64,000 bases of DNA. It comes from Pseudoalteromonas sp. H105. Lineage in GTDB: Bacteria; Pseudomonadota; Gammaproteobacteria; Enterobacterales; Alteromonadaceae. Shown here one piece after another: positions 21,054 through 30,627 of the stretch. Made by a program: the position numbers and the translations under genes. The first letter of the stretch is position 1. The number at the start of each line of letters is the position of its first letter. The notes beneath the pieces are model-generated. The model was not told where the DNA came from, did no database searches, and saw only the letters and a program-made list of their open reading frames with translations. The DNA lies in the NCBI RefSeq assembly GCF_001469215.1, contig NZ_LOFH01000004.1:1-64000 (forward strand), given 5' to 3'.

Positions 21054-21440
21054 ATGGATCAACACACAGCACATGAGTATCTGACTAAAAAACCTCTGGT
21101 TATGGTTACCCAACCTTTTGGCCAAGAAGTTGATGTTTACAAAGTAAATCATAAAATGTTTGCTACATTATCCGTTGGTAATGAAGGACAAACAGATGAA
21201 GATGGTAATCCAATTTGGTGGATGAATTTAAAATGTGACCCTGATGAGGCGCAAGCATTACGTGATATTTTTCCTTCAGTGATACCTGGCTATCATATGA
21301 ATAAACGGTTATGGAATACTGTTATTTTAGATGGCTCAATCCCGCAGGGTGAAATTGAACGGATGATAGATAATTCATTTGATCTGGTTGTTTCTAATAT
21401 GCCAGAAAAAGACCGTAAAGCGATCGAAGTCCACATGTAA
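21054..21440 (+). CDS. MmcQ/YjbR family protein
   Basis: 128 residues. KVNHKMFATLS, LKCDPDEAQALRDIF and PGYHMNKRLWNTVILDG are the conserved blocks of the MmcQ/YjbR family, a small CyaY-like fold that is widespread in bacteria and has a suggested nucleic-acid-binding role. It stands alone between the MITE-like element and the fadIJ terminator. The 158 bp before it hold no visible gene. Confidence 0.88.
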   Translation: MDQHTAHEYLTKKPLVMVTQPFGQEVDVYKVNHKMFATLSVGNEGQTDEDGNPIWWMNLKCDPDEAQALRDIFPSVIPGYHMNKRLWNTVILDGSIPQGEIERMIDNSFDLVVSNMPEKDRKAIEVHM

Positions 21441-21505
21441 AAATTAGTTTTGCGCTGAACACTTTAAATCATTCTTAAATCATACAAAATATTTATATTA
21501 GACAT

Positions 21506-21544
21506 AAAAAAACGCGACTCACTTCAACATGAGACGCGTTTTTT
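21506..21544. terminator. Bidirectional rho-independent terminator between the YjbR-like gene and fadJ
   Basis: AAAAACGCG pairs with CGCGTTTTT around an imperfect inner stem (TCA/TGA), with A-runs on one side and T-runs on the other, so it can serve the convergent genes on both strands. Confidence 0.85.
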
Positions 21545-21558
21545 ATTAAGATAAAGTC

Positions 21559-23814
21559 TTAAGATGCTTTTTCGTCTTTTGGCTTTTCATCCACTTCAGC
21601 CTGCTCAGTAGCAGCTTCAGGTGCTTCAGTAACAACATCTTCAATCGCGTCCTCTGCAGAAGACTCAACGGTGTCCTCTTGCGCTTCATTTCCTGCAATA
21701 ACCGCTGGCTCTACTTGATAAAAGCTCGCCCCTTTATCAGCCATGCTTATTAACGTATCGCATGGTGTAAATACTGCATTATAGTTAGCAAACGTCGCCA
21801 TTTCTGAACTCACGTTACTCGCGCCTAGTTTATCCATGTAACTAAATGGACCGCCTAAGAAAGGAGGGAAACCAATACCAAAAATAGCACCAATGTCGCC
21901 GTCACGTGGGCTAGCAATAATGCCATCATCTAAACAACGCACTGCTTCGTTAAGCATTTGGGCAACACAGCGCTTGGCAATCTCGCTTTTATTTAAACGT
22001 GGAGACGGGCTAACACCTAATAACTCATAGATTGACTCATCCACTTTTTTGGCTTTCTTATCATAGATATAAAAACCACGGCCTGTTTTACGGCCTAAAC
22101 GTTTTGCATCAATTAAGCGGCTGAATGCATCTGGGGCTTTAAAACGTTCACCCAACTCTTTTTCAAGGATCGGGGCAATTTTAGACCCTATATCAATTCC
22201 CACTTCATCTAGAAGTGCTAATGGACCCACAGGGAAGCCAAATTCAACAAGGGCTGCATCAATCTTCTCGATAGGCTCACCTGCTAGCATTAAATTAGCG
22301 GCTTCATTAACATAAGGCGCTAAAATACGGTTTACATAAAAGCCAGCCATGTCTTTAACAACAATCGGGGTTTTACCTTGCTTACGTGCAAAGTTCACTA
22401 CTCGCGCGATGGTTTCTTGCGACGTACCTTCATGCGGAATGATTTCTACCAATGGCATTTTTTCAACTGGTGAAAAGTAATGTAAGCCAATCACATTTTC
22501 AGGACGCGCTGCTTGTGCTGCTATTTGCGAAATAGGCAGTGATGAAGTGTTACTCGCAAAGATGGTGTTATCTTGGCATTCACGTTCAATATCAGCCACC
22601 ATACCTTGCTTTAGGTTTAGATCTTCAAATACCGCTTCAATAACAATGTCAATATGCTTAAAGCCACTGTAATTGGTGGTGCCGGTGATCTTGTTCATTG
22701 TTTGCTGTAAATCAGCCTTAGATAAAATACGACGCTTTTGCTTTTTATCTAAAATTTTATAGCTATAGTTCATGGCATTACTGATGCCCTGCTCTGCTAC
22801 ATCTTTAATACGTACTGGCACACCCGCTTTAACCGCACTCACATGAGTAATACCCGCTCCCATTAAACCGCCGCCTAATACGGCTGCTTTTTCAATGGCA
22901 GGCGCATCATCGTTGCGCCACTCTTTTTTCATTTCAGTGGTTGCAAAAAAGATTCCGCGTAGTGATTTCGACTCATCGCTCATTACTAAGGTTGCAAAAC
23001 CTTCGGCTTCTGTCTTGTAAGCTTTTAATTCATCAAGCTCAACACTTGCGCGTACTGATTTGATAATGGCCAACGGTGCAGGATAATGGCCGCCCGTTTT
23101 TTTAAGCACGTTCTCTTGCGCTTTTTTGAAGATGATATTGCGACCAAAAGGGTTAGACTCAAGTAATTGACTAATACGATCAAGTTTAGGTTTGGCTACT
23201 TTTGCTTTACCTTTTAACGCAAACTCTTTGGCAACTTTTAGAAGCACGGTGTGAGGAACACAGTCATCCACTAACCCGGCTTTTTTAGCTTGCTTAGCAC
23301 GAACCTGTTTACCAGTTAACATCCACTCAAGGGCTTTTTGTAGGCCAACCAATTTTGGTAAACGTTGCGTCCCACCGCCACCTGGCAATAAACCCAATTG
23401 TACTTCTGGTAAGCCAAGCTTTGTTATGTCACTGTTTGAGCACACGCGATAGTCACACGCGAGTGCAAACTCAAGACCACCACCCAATGCCGCACCATGA
23501 ATAGCACTGACGGTTGTAAATGGTAATTTTTTCATATCGAAAAATGCACGATGACATAGTTCGCTGATTGCAAGTGCATCTTCGCGCTTTTCAACGTTAT
23601 CAAGCATTTTAACATCAGCGCCGGCAATAAAGTTATCGCTTTTACCACTGATAAACACCATGCCTTTGACTGCTTGTTGCTTTGCATCATCAAGCAGCGC
23701 TTTTAAATCATCGGCAAAGGTATCGCGCAGGGTATTCATTTTCTCACCCGGCACATCGATGGTTACAACGGCTAACCCGTCTTCAATTTCTAAATTAAAT
23801 ACTGAATCTGTCAT
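21559..23814 (-). CDS. fadJ: Fatty acid oxidation complex alpha subunit FadJ (enoyl-CoA hydratase / 3-hydroxyacyl-CoA dehydrogenase)
   Basis: 751 residues. The N-terminal crotonase domain has AIHGAALGGGLEFALACDY and LPEVQLGLLPGGGGTQRLP with both catalytic Glu residues. The dehydrogenase part has the NAD-binding GGGLMGAGI and catalytic His in GLHYFSPVEKMP. Together with FadI it forms the beta-oxidation multienzyme complex. The protein ends in an extra Glu/Asp/Ala-rich tail of about 40 residues (from about 708) that the usual ~700-residue enzymes lack. The start ATG overlaps the fadI stop by 1 bp (TAATG). Confidence 0.95.
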   Translation of the reverse strand: MTDSVFNLEIEDGLAVVTIDVPGEKMNTLRDTFADDLKALLDDAKQQAVKGMVFISGKSDNFIAGADVKMLDNVEKREDALAISELCHRAFFDMKKLPFTTVSAIHGAALGGGLEFALACDYRVCSNSDITKLGLPEVQLGLLPGGGGTQRLPKLVGLQKALEWMLTGKQVRAKQAKKAGLVDDCVPHTVLLKVAKEFALKGKAKVAKPKLDRISQLLESNPFGRNIIFKKAQENVLKKTGGHYPAPLAIIKSVRASVELDELKAYKTEAEGFATLVMSDESKSLRGIFFATTEMKKEWRNDDAPAIEKAAVLGGGLMGAGITHVSAVKAGVPVRIKDVAEQGISNAMNYSYKILDKKQKRRILSKADLQQTMNKITGTTNYSGFKHIDIVIEAVFEDLNLKQGMVADIERECQDNTIFASNTSSLPISQIAAQAARPENVIGLHYFSPVEKMPLVEIIPHEGTSQETIARVVNFARKQGKTPIVVKDMAGFYVNRILAPYVNEAANLMLAGEPIEKIDAALVEFGFPVGPLALLDEVGIDIGSKIAPILEKELGERFKAPDAFSRLIDAKRLGRKTGRGFYIYDKKAKKVDESIYELLGVSPSPRLNKSEIAKRCVAQMLNEAVRCLDDGIIASPRDGDIGAIFGIGFPPFLGGPFSYMDKLGASNVSSEMATFANYNAVFTPCDTLISMADKGASFYQVEPAVIAGNEAQEDTVESSAEDAIEDVVTEAPEAATEQAEVDEKPKDEKAS

Positions 23815-25124
23815 TACGCACTCTCCAATACAAAGGCTGCACCCAATCCACCTGCTGCACAGGCTGTAGTGAGGGCTAAGCCACCGCCTCGGCGGTTAAG
23901 TTCGTGTAAGCTTTGAGTGATAAGTCGTGCGCCGGTAGCAGCAAATGGGTGTCCATATGCAAGCGAGCCACCCATCACGTTAAACTTATCCATGTTAATT
24001 TCACCAATGGCTTTACTGCGGCCAAGTTTTTCTTGAGCAAATTTATCAGATGCAAACATTTTCATGTTAGCGAGTGTTTGTGCTGCAAATGCTTCATGCA
24101 TTTCAATAAGATCTAAATCAGCAAGCGTAATACCCGCTCTATCAAGGGCGATAGGTGTTGAATGAGCAGGTCCCATTAGCATGTCTTCATGCACACCAAT
24201 AGCTGAAAAAGCAAAGCTGCGTACGTAACCTAAAATAGTGTAGCCTAACGCTTTTGCTTTGCTTTCACTCATCATCAATACTGCTGCTGCACCATCGGTC
24301 AATGGTGTAGAGTTTGCAGCGGTTACTGAACCATGTTGACGGTCAAATGCTGGTTTTAATTTAGCGTAACCTTCAACGGTTGAATTATGACGAATGTTGT
24401 TGTCTTGCTCAATGAAGCTCTTGTACGGTGGTAAATGAGCTGTCATCACTTCTTCGGCTAGTTTACCATCAGCCCATGACTGGCTAGCAAGGGTATGCGA
24501 GCGATGTGCCAACGCATCTTGATCTGCGCGGCTAATGCTATGGGTTTTAGCCATTTGCTCAGCGGTTTGCCCCATAGATAAACCCGTTGAGTATTCAGCT
24601 ACCGCTGGCGGTACTGGCATTAAATCTTTTAAGCGTAATTTTGAGAATATTTTTAACCGCTGGCCAAAAGTACGTGCCTTATTTAAATCAACTAAACTAC
24701 CCGCTAGCTTTTTACTTACTCCGATTGGTAACACTGATGATGAATCGGCACCACCGGCAATACCTACCTGTACAGAACCTGCCATAATCGATTCAGCTAC
24801 GTTTGCAATCGCCTGGAAGCTTGTTGCACACGCACGCGATACTGAATACGCATCGACAGAAACTGGCATACCCGTGCCCAATACAATTTCGCGAGCAATG
24901 TTTGGTGCTTCTGGCATTTGAACGACTTGACCAAATACAAGCTGATCAATTTCTGATTTATCGAAATTTAGTCTTTCAAGCATCTCATTAACAACCAACT
25001 TACCCATATCAAGGGCAGGTACATGATGAAATGCGGTGGCTTGTTTAGCGAACGGTGTACGTAAGCCACTAACGATGGCGATACGGTCGCCCTTTGCTGT
25101 TTTAAGTATGTTTTGCTCAGACAT
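23814..25124 (-). CDS. fadI: Acetyl-CoA C-acyltransferase FadI (3-ketoacyl-CoA thiolase)
   Basis: 436 residues, a thiolase with the nucleophile Cys99 in [12 protein letters not shown], catalytic His in [14 protein letters not shown] and the second Cys in [13 protein letters not shown]. The length and N-terminus ([17 protein letters not shown]) fit FadI rather than FadA. It catalyses the thiolytic step of beta-oxidation and partners with FadJ encoded directly downstream. A FadR-like palindrome lies 16 bp before the start. Confidence 0.95.
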   Translation of the reverse strand: MSEQNILKTAKGDRIAIVSGLRTPFAKQATAFHHVPALDMGKLVVNEMLERLNFDKSEIDQLVFGQVVQMPEAPNIAREIVLGTGMPVSVDAYSVSRACATSFQAIANVAESIMAGSVQVGIAGGADSSSVLPIGVSKKLAGSLVDLNKARTFGQRLKIFSKLRLKDLMPVPPAVAEYSTGLSMGQTAEQMAKTHSISRADQDALAHRSHTLASQSWADGKLAEEVMTAHLPPYKSFIEQDNNIRHNSTVEGYAKLKPAFDRQHGSVTAANSTPLTDGAAAVLMMSESKAKALGYTILGYVRSFAFSAIGVHEDMLMGPAHSTPIALDRAGITLADLDLIEMHEAFAAQTLANMKMFASDKFAQEKLGRSKAIGEINMDKFNVMGGSLAYGHPFAATGARLITQSLHELNRRGGGLALTTACAAGGLGAAFVLESA

Positions 25125-25140
25125 TTATGCTCTCCCGCTG

Positions 25141-25157
25141 ACAGGTCTGACCTGTTT
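25141..25157 (-). promoter_or_regulatory. FadR-like operator upstream of fadI
   Basis: On the minus strand the sequence is AAACAGGTCAGACCTGT, a palindrome whose core resembles the enterobacterial FadR site (TGGTCNGACC). It lies 16 bp before the fadI ATG, where a bound repressor would block transcription when no long-chain acyl-CoA is present. Assignment is by motif only. Confidence 0.7.
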
Positions 25158-25400
25158 ATTTTCCTCGATTCTAAACAACCCGTGTACTAAAGCCAATAGA
25201 GAAATTGAAAATAGTATAATTAGTTACCAACAATAGGCTTTTTTGACTCTATTTACAAAATATATACGATCCAGTAAAAATCCTTAAAAAATAACGAACT
25301 ATTTTATAAATTAAGGTCTAACACTTGTGTTATAACCTAACTACCCATATTACTAATTAAGCTTTTTTTAAACCTTGCTAACCAGGATACTCTTTTTACT

Positions 25401-26357
25401 ATGGCCGCTAACGCTTTTACACAACTAAAAACTTACTTAGACAGCCAAATTATTGGCCAGCCAGAATTAACGCAAGCATTACTTATTGCCATTTTAGCGG
25501 ATGGCCACTTATTAGTAGAAGGCCCCCCAGGGCTTGCAAAAACACGTGCAGTGAATGCATTAGCCAAAGGCGTTGAAGGCTCATTTCAACGTGTGCAATT
25601 TACCCCCGATTTACTGCCCGCTGATGTGACTGGTACAGATATATACCGTCAACAAACGAGCGAATTTGTATTTGAAAAAGGCCCGTTGTTCCATAACTTA
25701 ATTTTAGCTGATGAAATAAATCGTGCGCCTGCAAAAGTTCAATCAGCCTTACTAGAAGCCATGGCCGAACGCCAAGTTACCGTAGGCAAAAATACTTACC
25801 CACTATCAGATTTATTTATGGTAATGGCCACACAAAACCCGCTAGAACAAGAAGGCACTTACCCACTACCTGAAGCGCAGCTTGACCGATTTTTATTACA
25901 CCTAAGTATCAATTACCCGGGGGCTGAGCATGAGCGTGATATTTTACGCCTAACGCGTGGTGAAGCCCTGAGCGAGCACCAAGCACCCGCACAACAAATA
26001 AGCCAGGCTGAATTATTTGCATCGCGTAAAGAAATTTTAGGGTTATACCTTGCTGAGCCACTCGAGCAATATTTAGTACAACTTATCATTGCCACACGCG
26101 AAGGCGCACAACTTGATGAACAACTCGGTCGTTGGATTGAGTATGGTGCAAGCCCTCGTGCAACAATCGCATTGGATAAATGTGCTCGTGCACATGCTTG
26201 GTTGCATGGCCGTGACTTTGTTGCACCAGATGATATTCAAGCTGTGCTGCACAATGTACTGCGCCATCGTATTATTTTGAGTTACGAAGCCCAAGCCGAT
26301 GGTGTCACAAAAGATCAGGTCATCAGCCGTATTTTAGAACTTGTTGCCGTACCTTAA
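25401..26357 (+). CDS. MoxR family AAA+ ATPase
   Basis: 318 residues. Walker A is GPPGLAKT (41-48), Walker B LILADE (100-105) followed by INRAPAKVQSALLEAM, and the sensor region AVMATQNP-like block (VMATQNPLEQEGTYPLPEAQLDRF, split here as its two parts VMATQNP and LPEAQLDRF) marks the MoxR group. MoxR ATPases act as chaperones with VWA-domain partners. It is the first gene of a six-gene operon with DUF58, DUF4381, BatA, BatB/C and BatD. Confidence 0.95.
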   Translation: MAANAFTQLKTYLDSQIIGQPELTQALLIAILADGHLLVEGPPGLAKTRAVNALAKGVEGSFQRVQFTPDLLPADVTGTDIYRQQTSEFVFEKGPLFHNLILADEINRAPAKVQSALLEAMAERQVTVGKNTYPLSDLFMVMATQNPLEQEGTYPLPEAQLDRFLLHLSINYPGAEHERDILRLTRGEALSEHQAPAQQISQAELFASRKEILGLYLAEPLEQYLVQLIIATREGAQLDEQLGRWIEYGASPRATIALDKCARAHAWLHGRDFVAPDDIQAVLHNVLRHRIILSYEAQADGVTKDQVISRILELVAVP

Positions 26358-26360
26358 GTT

Positions 26361-27305
26361 ATGCAAAGTGAATTAGATTATCAAAGCTGGCTTAAAACCA
26401 GTCACAGCCATGGCGTAAACTTAGCGTTAAAAGAGCTAATGTATTACAAAGCAAAGGCGCGACTTCTTGAGCTGGCACCTAAAGTAAAAATTAAAAACCG
26501 ATTAACTGGGCAATACCTTGCGCCACATAAAGGCCGCGGGATGGAATTCGCCGAAGTACGTCACTACCAACAAGGGGACGACATTCGTTCGATTGATTGG
26601 CGCGTAACAGCCCGAACTGGTGAAACCCATACCAAACTGTTTCAAGAAGAAAAAGAGCGCCCTGTTTTTATTTTTACCGATTTTTCTAACTCCATGCTAT
26701 TTGGCTCAAAGTTATTGCTTAAATCAATACAAGCCGCTCATATAAGTGCGTTAGTTGCGTGGTCGGCTTGTCAGCGAGGTGACCGGATTGGTGGTATTGT
26801 GTTTAATCATCACGGGCACTTGGAATTAAAACCCAGTGCACGTGAAAAAGCGGTCTTAAAGCTTTGTCATAATTTATGTGATAGCCACCGACAGGCCCTT
26901 GACCACATTGATCAGCCTACCACCAGTCATTTTAGTGATAACCTTAAACGACTCAATCATCTCGCTAAGCCAGGCAGCCTTGTTTACTTGGTATCAGATT
27001 TTAGCGCCCTTGATGATGCCAGTTTTAAGCAGCTAGAAATTCTAAGCCGCCACTGCGAACTGATTGGTTGCCACATTAGCGATCCATTTGAGCACCAGTT
27101 ACCCGCGTTCAAACAAACAGTCACCGTCAGTGCCAATGGCAGTGAGTTTGCACTGCCCTTAATGGATAAAGGCTTTCGCGACAGCTTTGCAAAAACAGCC
27201 GAGCACGCGTTTACAACAAGAATGGAAAGGCTGACTAAGTCTGGCCTGAGTTTAATATCATTCGATGCAGCCTCTCCACTCGAGCTGCAATTAGTGAGAA
27301 AGTAA
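26361..27305 (+). CDS. DUF58 domain-containing protein
   Basis: 314 residues. GRGMEFAEVRHYQQGDD and IRSIDWRVTART are the diagnostic DUF58 blocks, followed by a VWA-like strand with FTDFSNSMLFGS that may carry a metal site. It starts 3 bp after the moxR stop. DUF58 proteins are regular partners of MoxR ATPases; the molecular role is not settled. No leader peptide, so probably cytoplasmic or membrane-associated through its partners. Confidence 0.93.
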   Translation: MQSELDYQSWLKTSHSHGVNLALKELMYYKAKARLLELAPKVKIKNRLTGQYLAPHKGRGMEFAEVRHYQQGDDIRSIDWRVTARTGETHTKLFQEEKERPVFIFTDFSNSMLFGSKLLLKSIQAAHISALVAWSACQRGDRIGGIVFNHHGHLELKPSAREKAVLKLCHNLCDSHRQALDHIDQPTTSHFSDNLKRLNHLAKPGSLVYLVSDFSALDDASFKQLEILSRHCELIGCHISDPFEHQLPAFKQTVTVSANGSEFALPLMDKGFRDSFAKTAEHAFTTRMERLTKSGLSLISFDAASPLELQLVRK

Positions 27306-27306
27306 T

Positions 27307-27744
27307 ATGCAAGCATCTCCCTTAGATGGCCTTCACGATGTCATAGTGCCAGACCACGTTGCTTGGTGGCCACTGGCACCTATTTGGTGGGTTATACTCA
27401 GCGCTTTTGTTTTATTAGCGCTTTATGTCGGCGTAAAACTCTACCGCCACTGGCAATTCAAACGAGCGAAACGTTACGCCATTTCACAAAGCGAAACGCT
27501 AGCAAACGACAGCGCTGCATTACACATTCTGATCAAACGCCTCGTTCTGCACTATTACAGCCCAGAACATGCTAGTTCATCGACCAAACAATGGTGTAAA
27601 ACACTCAACAAACTCACAGGGCAGCACTTTAGTGAGCAAGAAATAATGAGCTTATATCAAGCAGAAAACGTACGACCTGAGTTAGCCGAAAAGTTAAAAG
27701 CAGGCATTCTTAAGTTCAAACTAAAGGAGTCACTGAATGTTTGA
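27307..27744 (+). CDS. DUF4381 domain-containing membrane protein
   Basis: 145 residues. The N-terminus has DGLHDVIVPDHVAWWPLAPIW and then a single transmembrane segment (about 25-46, WWVILSAFVLLALYVGVKL), with a cytoplasmic helical tail. This is the DUF4381 pattern found between DUF58 and BatA genes. It starts 1 bp after the DUF58 stop and overlaps batA by 8 bp. Confidence 0.88.
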   Translation: MQASPLDGLHDVIVPDHVAWWPLAPIWWVILSAFVLLALYVGVKLYRHWQFKRAKRYAISQSETLANDSAALHILIKRLVLHYYSPEHASSSTKQWCKTLNKLTGQHFSEQEIMSLYQAENVRPELAEKLKAGILKFKLKESLNV

Positions 27745-28720
27745 ATTTAGTTGGCCCTGGTTGTTTGTTCTATTGCCGATCCCTTTACTCATTCGGTTTT
27801 TAAAACCAGCAACAGATGAAACACACGCACGGTTGCGCATCCCCGGGTTTGCAAAACATAATTTAACACGCCAAGGCACCATAAAACATGTCCGTGGGAT
27901 CCGTGTCACCGAATGGGTGGTGTGGGCACTTTTAGTCTGCGCGGTTGCAAACCCAACGTGGCTTGATGACCCTATAACACTGCCAAATGAAGGGCGTGAC
28001 ATTATGCTTGCAGTCGACTTATCTGGCTCTATGAAAGAGCAAGATATGGCCTATCAAGGTCAATATGTGGACCGTTTAACCATGGTAAAAGCCGTATTAA
28101 GTGAATTTATTGAACAGCGTCAAGGAGATAGATTAGGGCTTATTTTATTTGGCGATACCGCATTTTTACAAACTCCCCTCACGCGTGATGTTAAAACAGT
28201 GAGCAAAATGCTGTCCGAAGCGCAAATCGGCCTCGTTGGTCGTGCCACCGCGATCGGTGATGCGCTAGGTTTATCCGTTAAACGTTTTGCCAACAAAGAT
28301 GAAAGCAACCGAATCGTTGTTTTACTGACTGATGGCCAAAATACAGCGGGCAATTTAGACCCTGAAGAAGCACTGCTTCTGGCACGCGAAGAAGGGATAA
28401 AAGTCTACACCATTGGCGTTGGATCGGATAACCCTCGCGGCTTTAGTTTATTTAACATGGGAAGCAGTGGTAGTAGCTTAGATGAAAGCTTACTTCAGCA
28501 AATTGCAGAGCAAACTGGCGGACTCTATTTTCGCGCTAAAGATGTAGCAGGCCTGCAACAAATTTATCAAGAGCTAGATAAACTTGAACCCATTAGCGCG
28601 GATGAACAAACATTTAGGCCACAAAGTTCTCTTTTTTATTTCCCATTATTACTCGCGTTATTGGTTATCAGCCTTCGCGTTTTGCTGATCACCGGCCGCG
28701 CATTTAAGCAGGAGGTCTAA
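27737..28720 (+). CDS. batA: BatA-like VWA domain membrane protein
   Basis: 327 residues. N-terminal hydrophobic segments (about 1-20 and 55-75), a VWA domain with the metal-site motif LAVDLSGSMKEQD, a conserved LTDGQNTAGN, and a C-terminal transmembrane helix (about 298-317). This is the aerotolerance (Bat) protein BatA layout. Ribosome site AAGGAG precedes the ATG. It overlaps DUF4381 by 8 bp and the next gene by 1 bp. Confidence 0.92.
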   Translation: MFEFSWPWLFVLLPIPLLIRFLKPATDETHARLRIPGFAKHNLTRQGTIKHVRGIRVTEWVVWALLVCAVANPTWLDDPITLPNEGRDIMLAVDLSGSMKEQDMAYQGQYVDRLTMVKAVLSEFIEQRQGDRLGLILFGDTAFLQTPLTRDVKTVSKMLSEAQIGLVGRATAIGDALGLSVKRFANKDESNRIVVLLTDGQNTAGNLDPEEALLLAREEGIKVYTIGVGSDNPRGFSLFNMGSSGSSLDESLLQQIAEQTGGLYFRAKDVAGLQQIYQELDKLEPISADEQTFRPQSSLFYFPLLLALLVISLRVLLITGRAFKQEV

Positions 28721-30627
28721 TGGACTTTGAATTTATTCGCCCCACTGTTTTATGGCTACTAATTCCTGTTGCTGTACTCTTTATAGTGGCACTAATTAAA
28801 CATAAAAAAACCAATCAAGGTGAGCTAATCGCCTCACACTTAGCTCACTTTGTAATGAACAAAAAAAACCAAACAACAGAACACCCTATGTGGTTCGTTG
28901 CGCTCTTTTGCATTTTAGCCATTATTTTTAGCGCTGGACCCAGCTTTGAAGAAAAACAAGTACCTGTATTTCAAAGTAAAAATGCCCGCGTTATTGTAAT
29001 GGACATGTCGTTATCTATGTACAGTACCGACATTGCCCCAAACAGGCTTGTTCAAGCGCGCTTTAAAGCCCTTGATATGGTTGAGTTATTTAAAGAAGGT
29101 GATACAGCTCTGGTTGCTTATGCAGGCTCGGCCTATACTATTTCACCTTTGACCAATGACGCTACAACGCTTGAAAACTTAATTCCAAGCTTGAGCCCTG
29201 ATATTATGCCAGACAAAGGCTCAAACATACTCGCAGGGTTAGATGAAGCGAAAGAGCTGTTAACTCAAGCGGGTTACCTCGAAGGCGATATCATCTTAAT
29301 TACAGATGGTGTTGAACAAAATGAACTCTCTGACATAAACCGGTTTAGTAGTTCTAGCCGTTATCGCTTAAATGTCTATGGCGTAGGCACGGAACAAGGT
29401 GCCCCTATTAAATTACCTGAAGGTGGGTTCATTAAAGACAAGTATGGTCAAATTGTTGTGCCCACTCTCAATGTGTCACAATTGTCAGCGATAGCAAGAA
29501 ACAGTGGCGGCCAGTTTTCACTTTACCAGCCAAACAACACTGATATCGCCGTTTTTGCGCCCAGTGCGAATGCTGAATTACTGAAAGATGAAAAACAAAG
29601 CAAAGCCCTTTGGCGAATTGACGCAGGTATGTATGGGGTTGTTATGTTGCTACCCATGATGCTTTGGATATTTAGAAAGAGTGCTCTGGTAGGCGTATTT
29701 GCATTACTCAGTTTTCTGCCAACAGACACAGTATATGCCGTTGAGCTTCCCAGCATATTTAAAAACCAAAACCAACGTGCATTAGAGGCCTATCAGCAAG
29801 GCGAATACGAACAAGCCGCAAACGATGCTCAATCAAAGCAAATAAAAGGGGCAGCCCTTTATCAGCAAGGAAATTTTGATGCTGCATTAGATGCATTTAG
29901 CCATGATAAAAGTGCCAACGGGTTTTATAATTATGGCAATGCATTAGCAAAAGCCGGACAACTAGATGAAGCAATTGCTGCCTATCAACAAGCACAAAAC
30001 CTGCAACCTAATTTCCCTCAAGCCAAAGACAACCAAGCCCTTGTTGAGCAGTTGAAAAATCAACAACAGCAACAAAATCAAGACTCGAAAAACGGTGAAC
30101 AAGGCGAGAGTCAAGAGCAAGAAAACGAGCAAGGCCAAAATCAGCAAAGTCAGGATGACTCACAGCAAGGTGAACAATCTAAGCAAGATTCACAGTCACA
30201 ACAAAACGATCAACAAGGCAAGCAATCTGACGAGCAAGATAAGTCACAAGACGGTGAACCTTCTGCTGGGCAAAGTGATGAGCAAAATAAACCTGATATG
30301 CAGGCCGAGCCTGAGCAAGCACAGCAAAGCGAGTCGAATGATTCACAACAAGCGCAAAATGAAGAGCAGCCTGAACCAAGCGAGCAAGCTCAGCCTAAAA
30401 TGAGCCCAGAGCAACAAAAACAGGCTGAGGAAGCTGCAAAACAACAGGCAATGCAAGCTCAAAGCGCTCAGCTGACAAACGAAGAAAAAGAAAAAGCCCA
30501 GCAACTGAATCAATTGCTACGGAAAGTGCCCGATGACCCCGCTATCTTATTAAGAAACAAAATGCAGTTAGAAGCACAAAAAAGAAACTATCAACGTCGT
30601 CCACAAGGAGTCGAAAAATCATGGTAA
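28720..30627 (+). CDS. BatB/BatC fusion: VWA domain plus TPR repeats and Gln/Glu-rich tail
   Basis: 635 residues. Two N-terminal membrane segments, a VWA domain with VMDMSLSMYST and LITDGVEQNE, a membrane segment near 310-330, then TPR-like repeats (ALEAYQQGEYEQAANDAQ, FYNYGNALAKAGQLDEAI) and a long low-complexity Gln/Glu/Ser tail (about 445-600). In Bacteroides the corresponding BatB and BatC are separate proteins; here they are one. The ATG sits on an AGGAGG site and overlaps the batA stop by 1 bp. Confidence 0.9.
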   Translation: MDFEFIRPTVLWLLIPVAVLFIVALIKHKKTNQGELIASHLAHFVMNKKNQTTEHPMWFVALFCILAIIFSAGPSFEEKQVPVFQSKNARVIVMDMSLSMYSTDIAPNRLVQARFKALDMVELFKEGDTALVAYAGSAYTISPLTNDATTLENLIPSLSPDIMPDKGSNILAGLDEAKELLTQAGYLEGDIILITDGVEQNELSDINRFSSSSRYRLNVYGVGTEQGAPIKLPEGGFIKDKYGQIVVPTLNVSQLSAIARNSGGQFSLYQPNNTDIAVFAPSANAELLKDEKQSKALWRIDAGMYGVVMLLPMMLWIFRKSALVGVFALLSFLPTDTVYAVELPSIFKNQNQRALEAYQQGEYEQAANDAQSKQIKGAALYQQGNFDAALDAFSHDKSANGFYNYGNALAKAGQLDEAIAAYQQAQNLQPNFPQAKDNQALVEQLKNQQQQQNQDSKNGEQGESQEQENEQGQNQQSQDDSQQGEQSKQDSQSQQNDQQGKQSDEQDKSQDGEPSAGQSDEQNKPDMQAEPEQAQQSESNDSQQAQNEEQPEPSEQAQPKMSPEQQKQAEEAAKQQAMQAQSAQLTNEEKEKAQQLNQLLRKVPDDPAILLRNKMQLEAQKRNYQRRPQGVEKSW

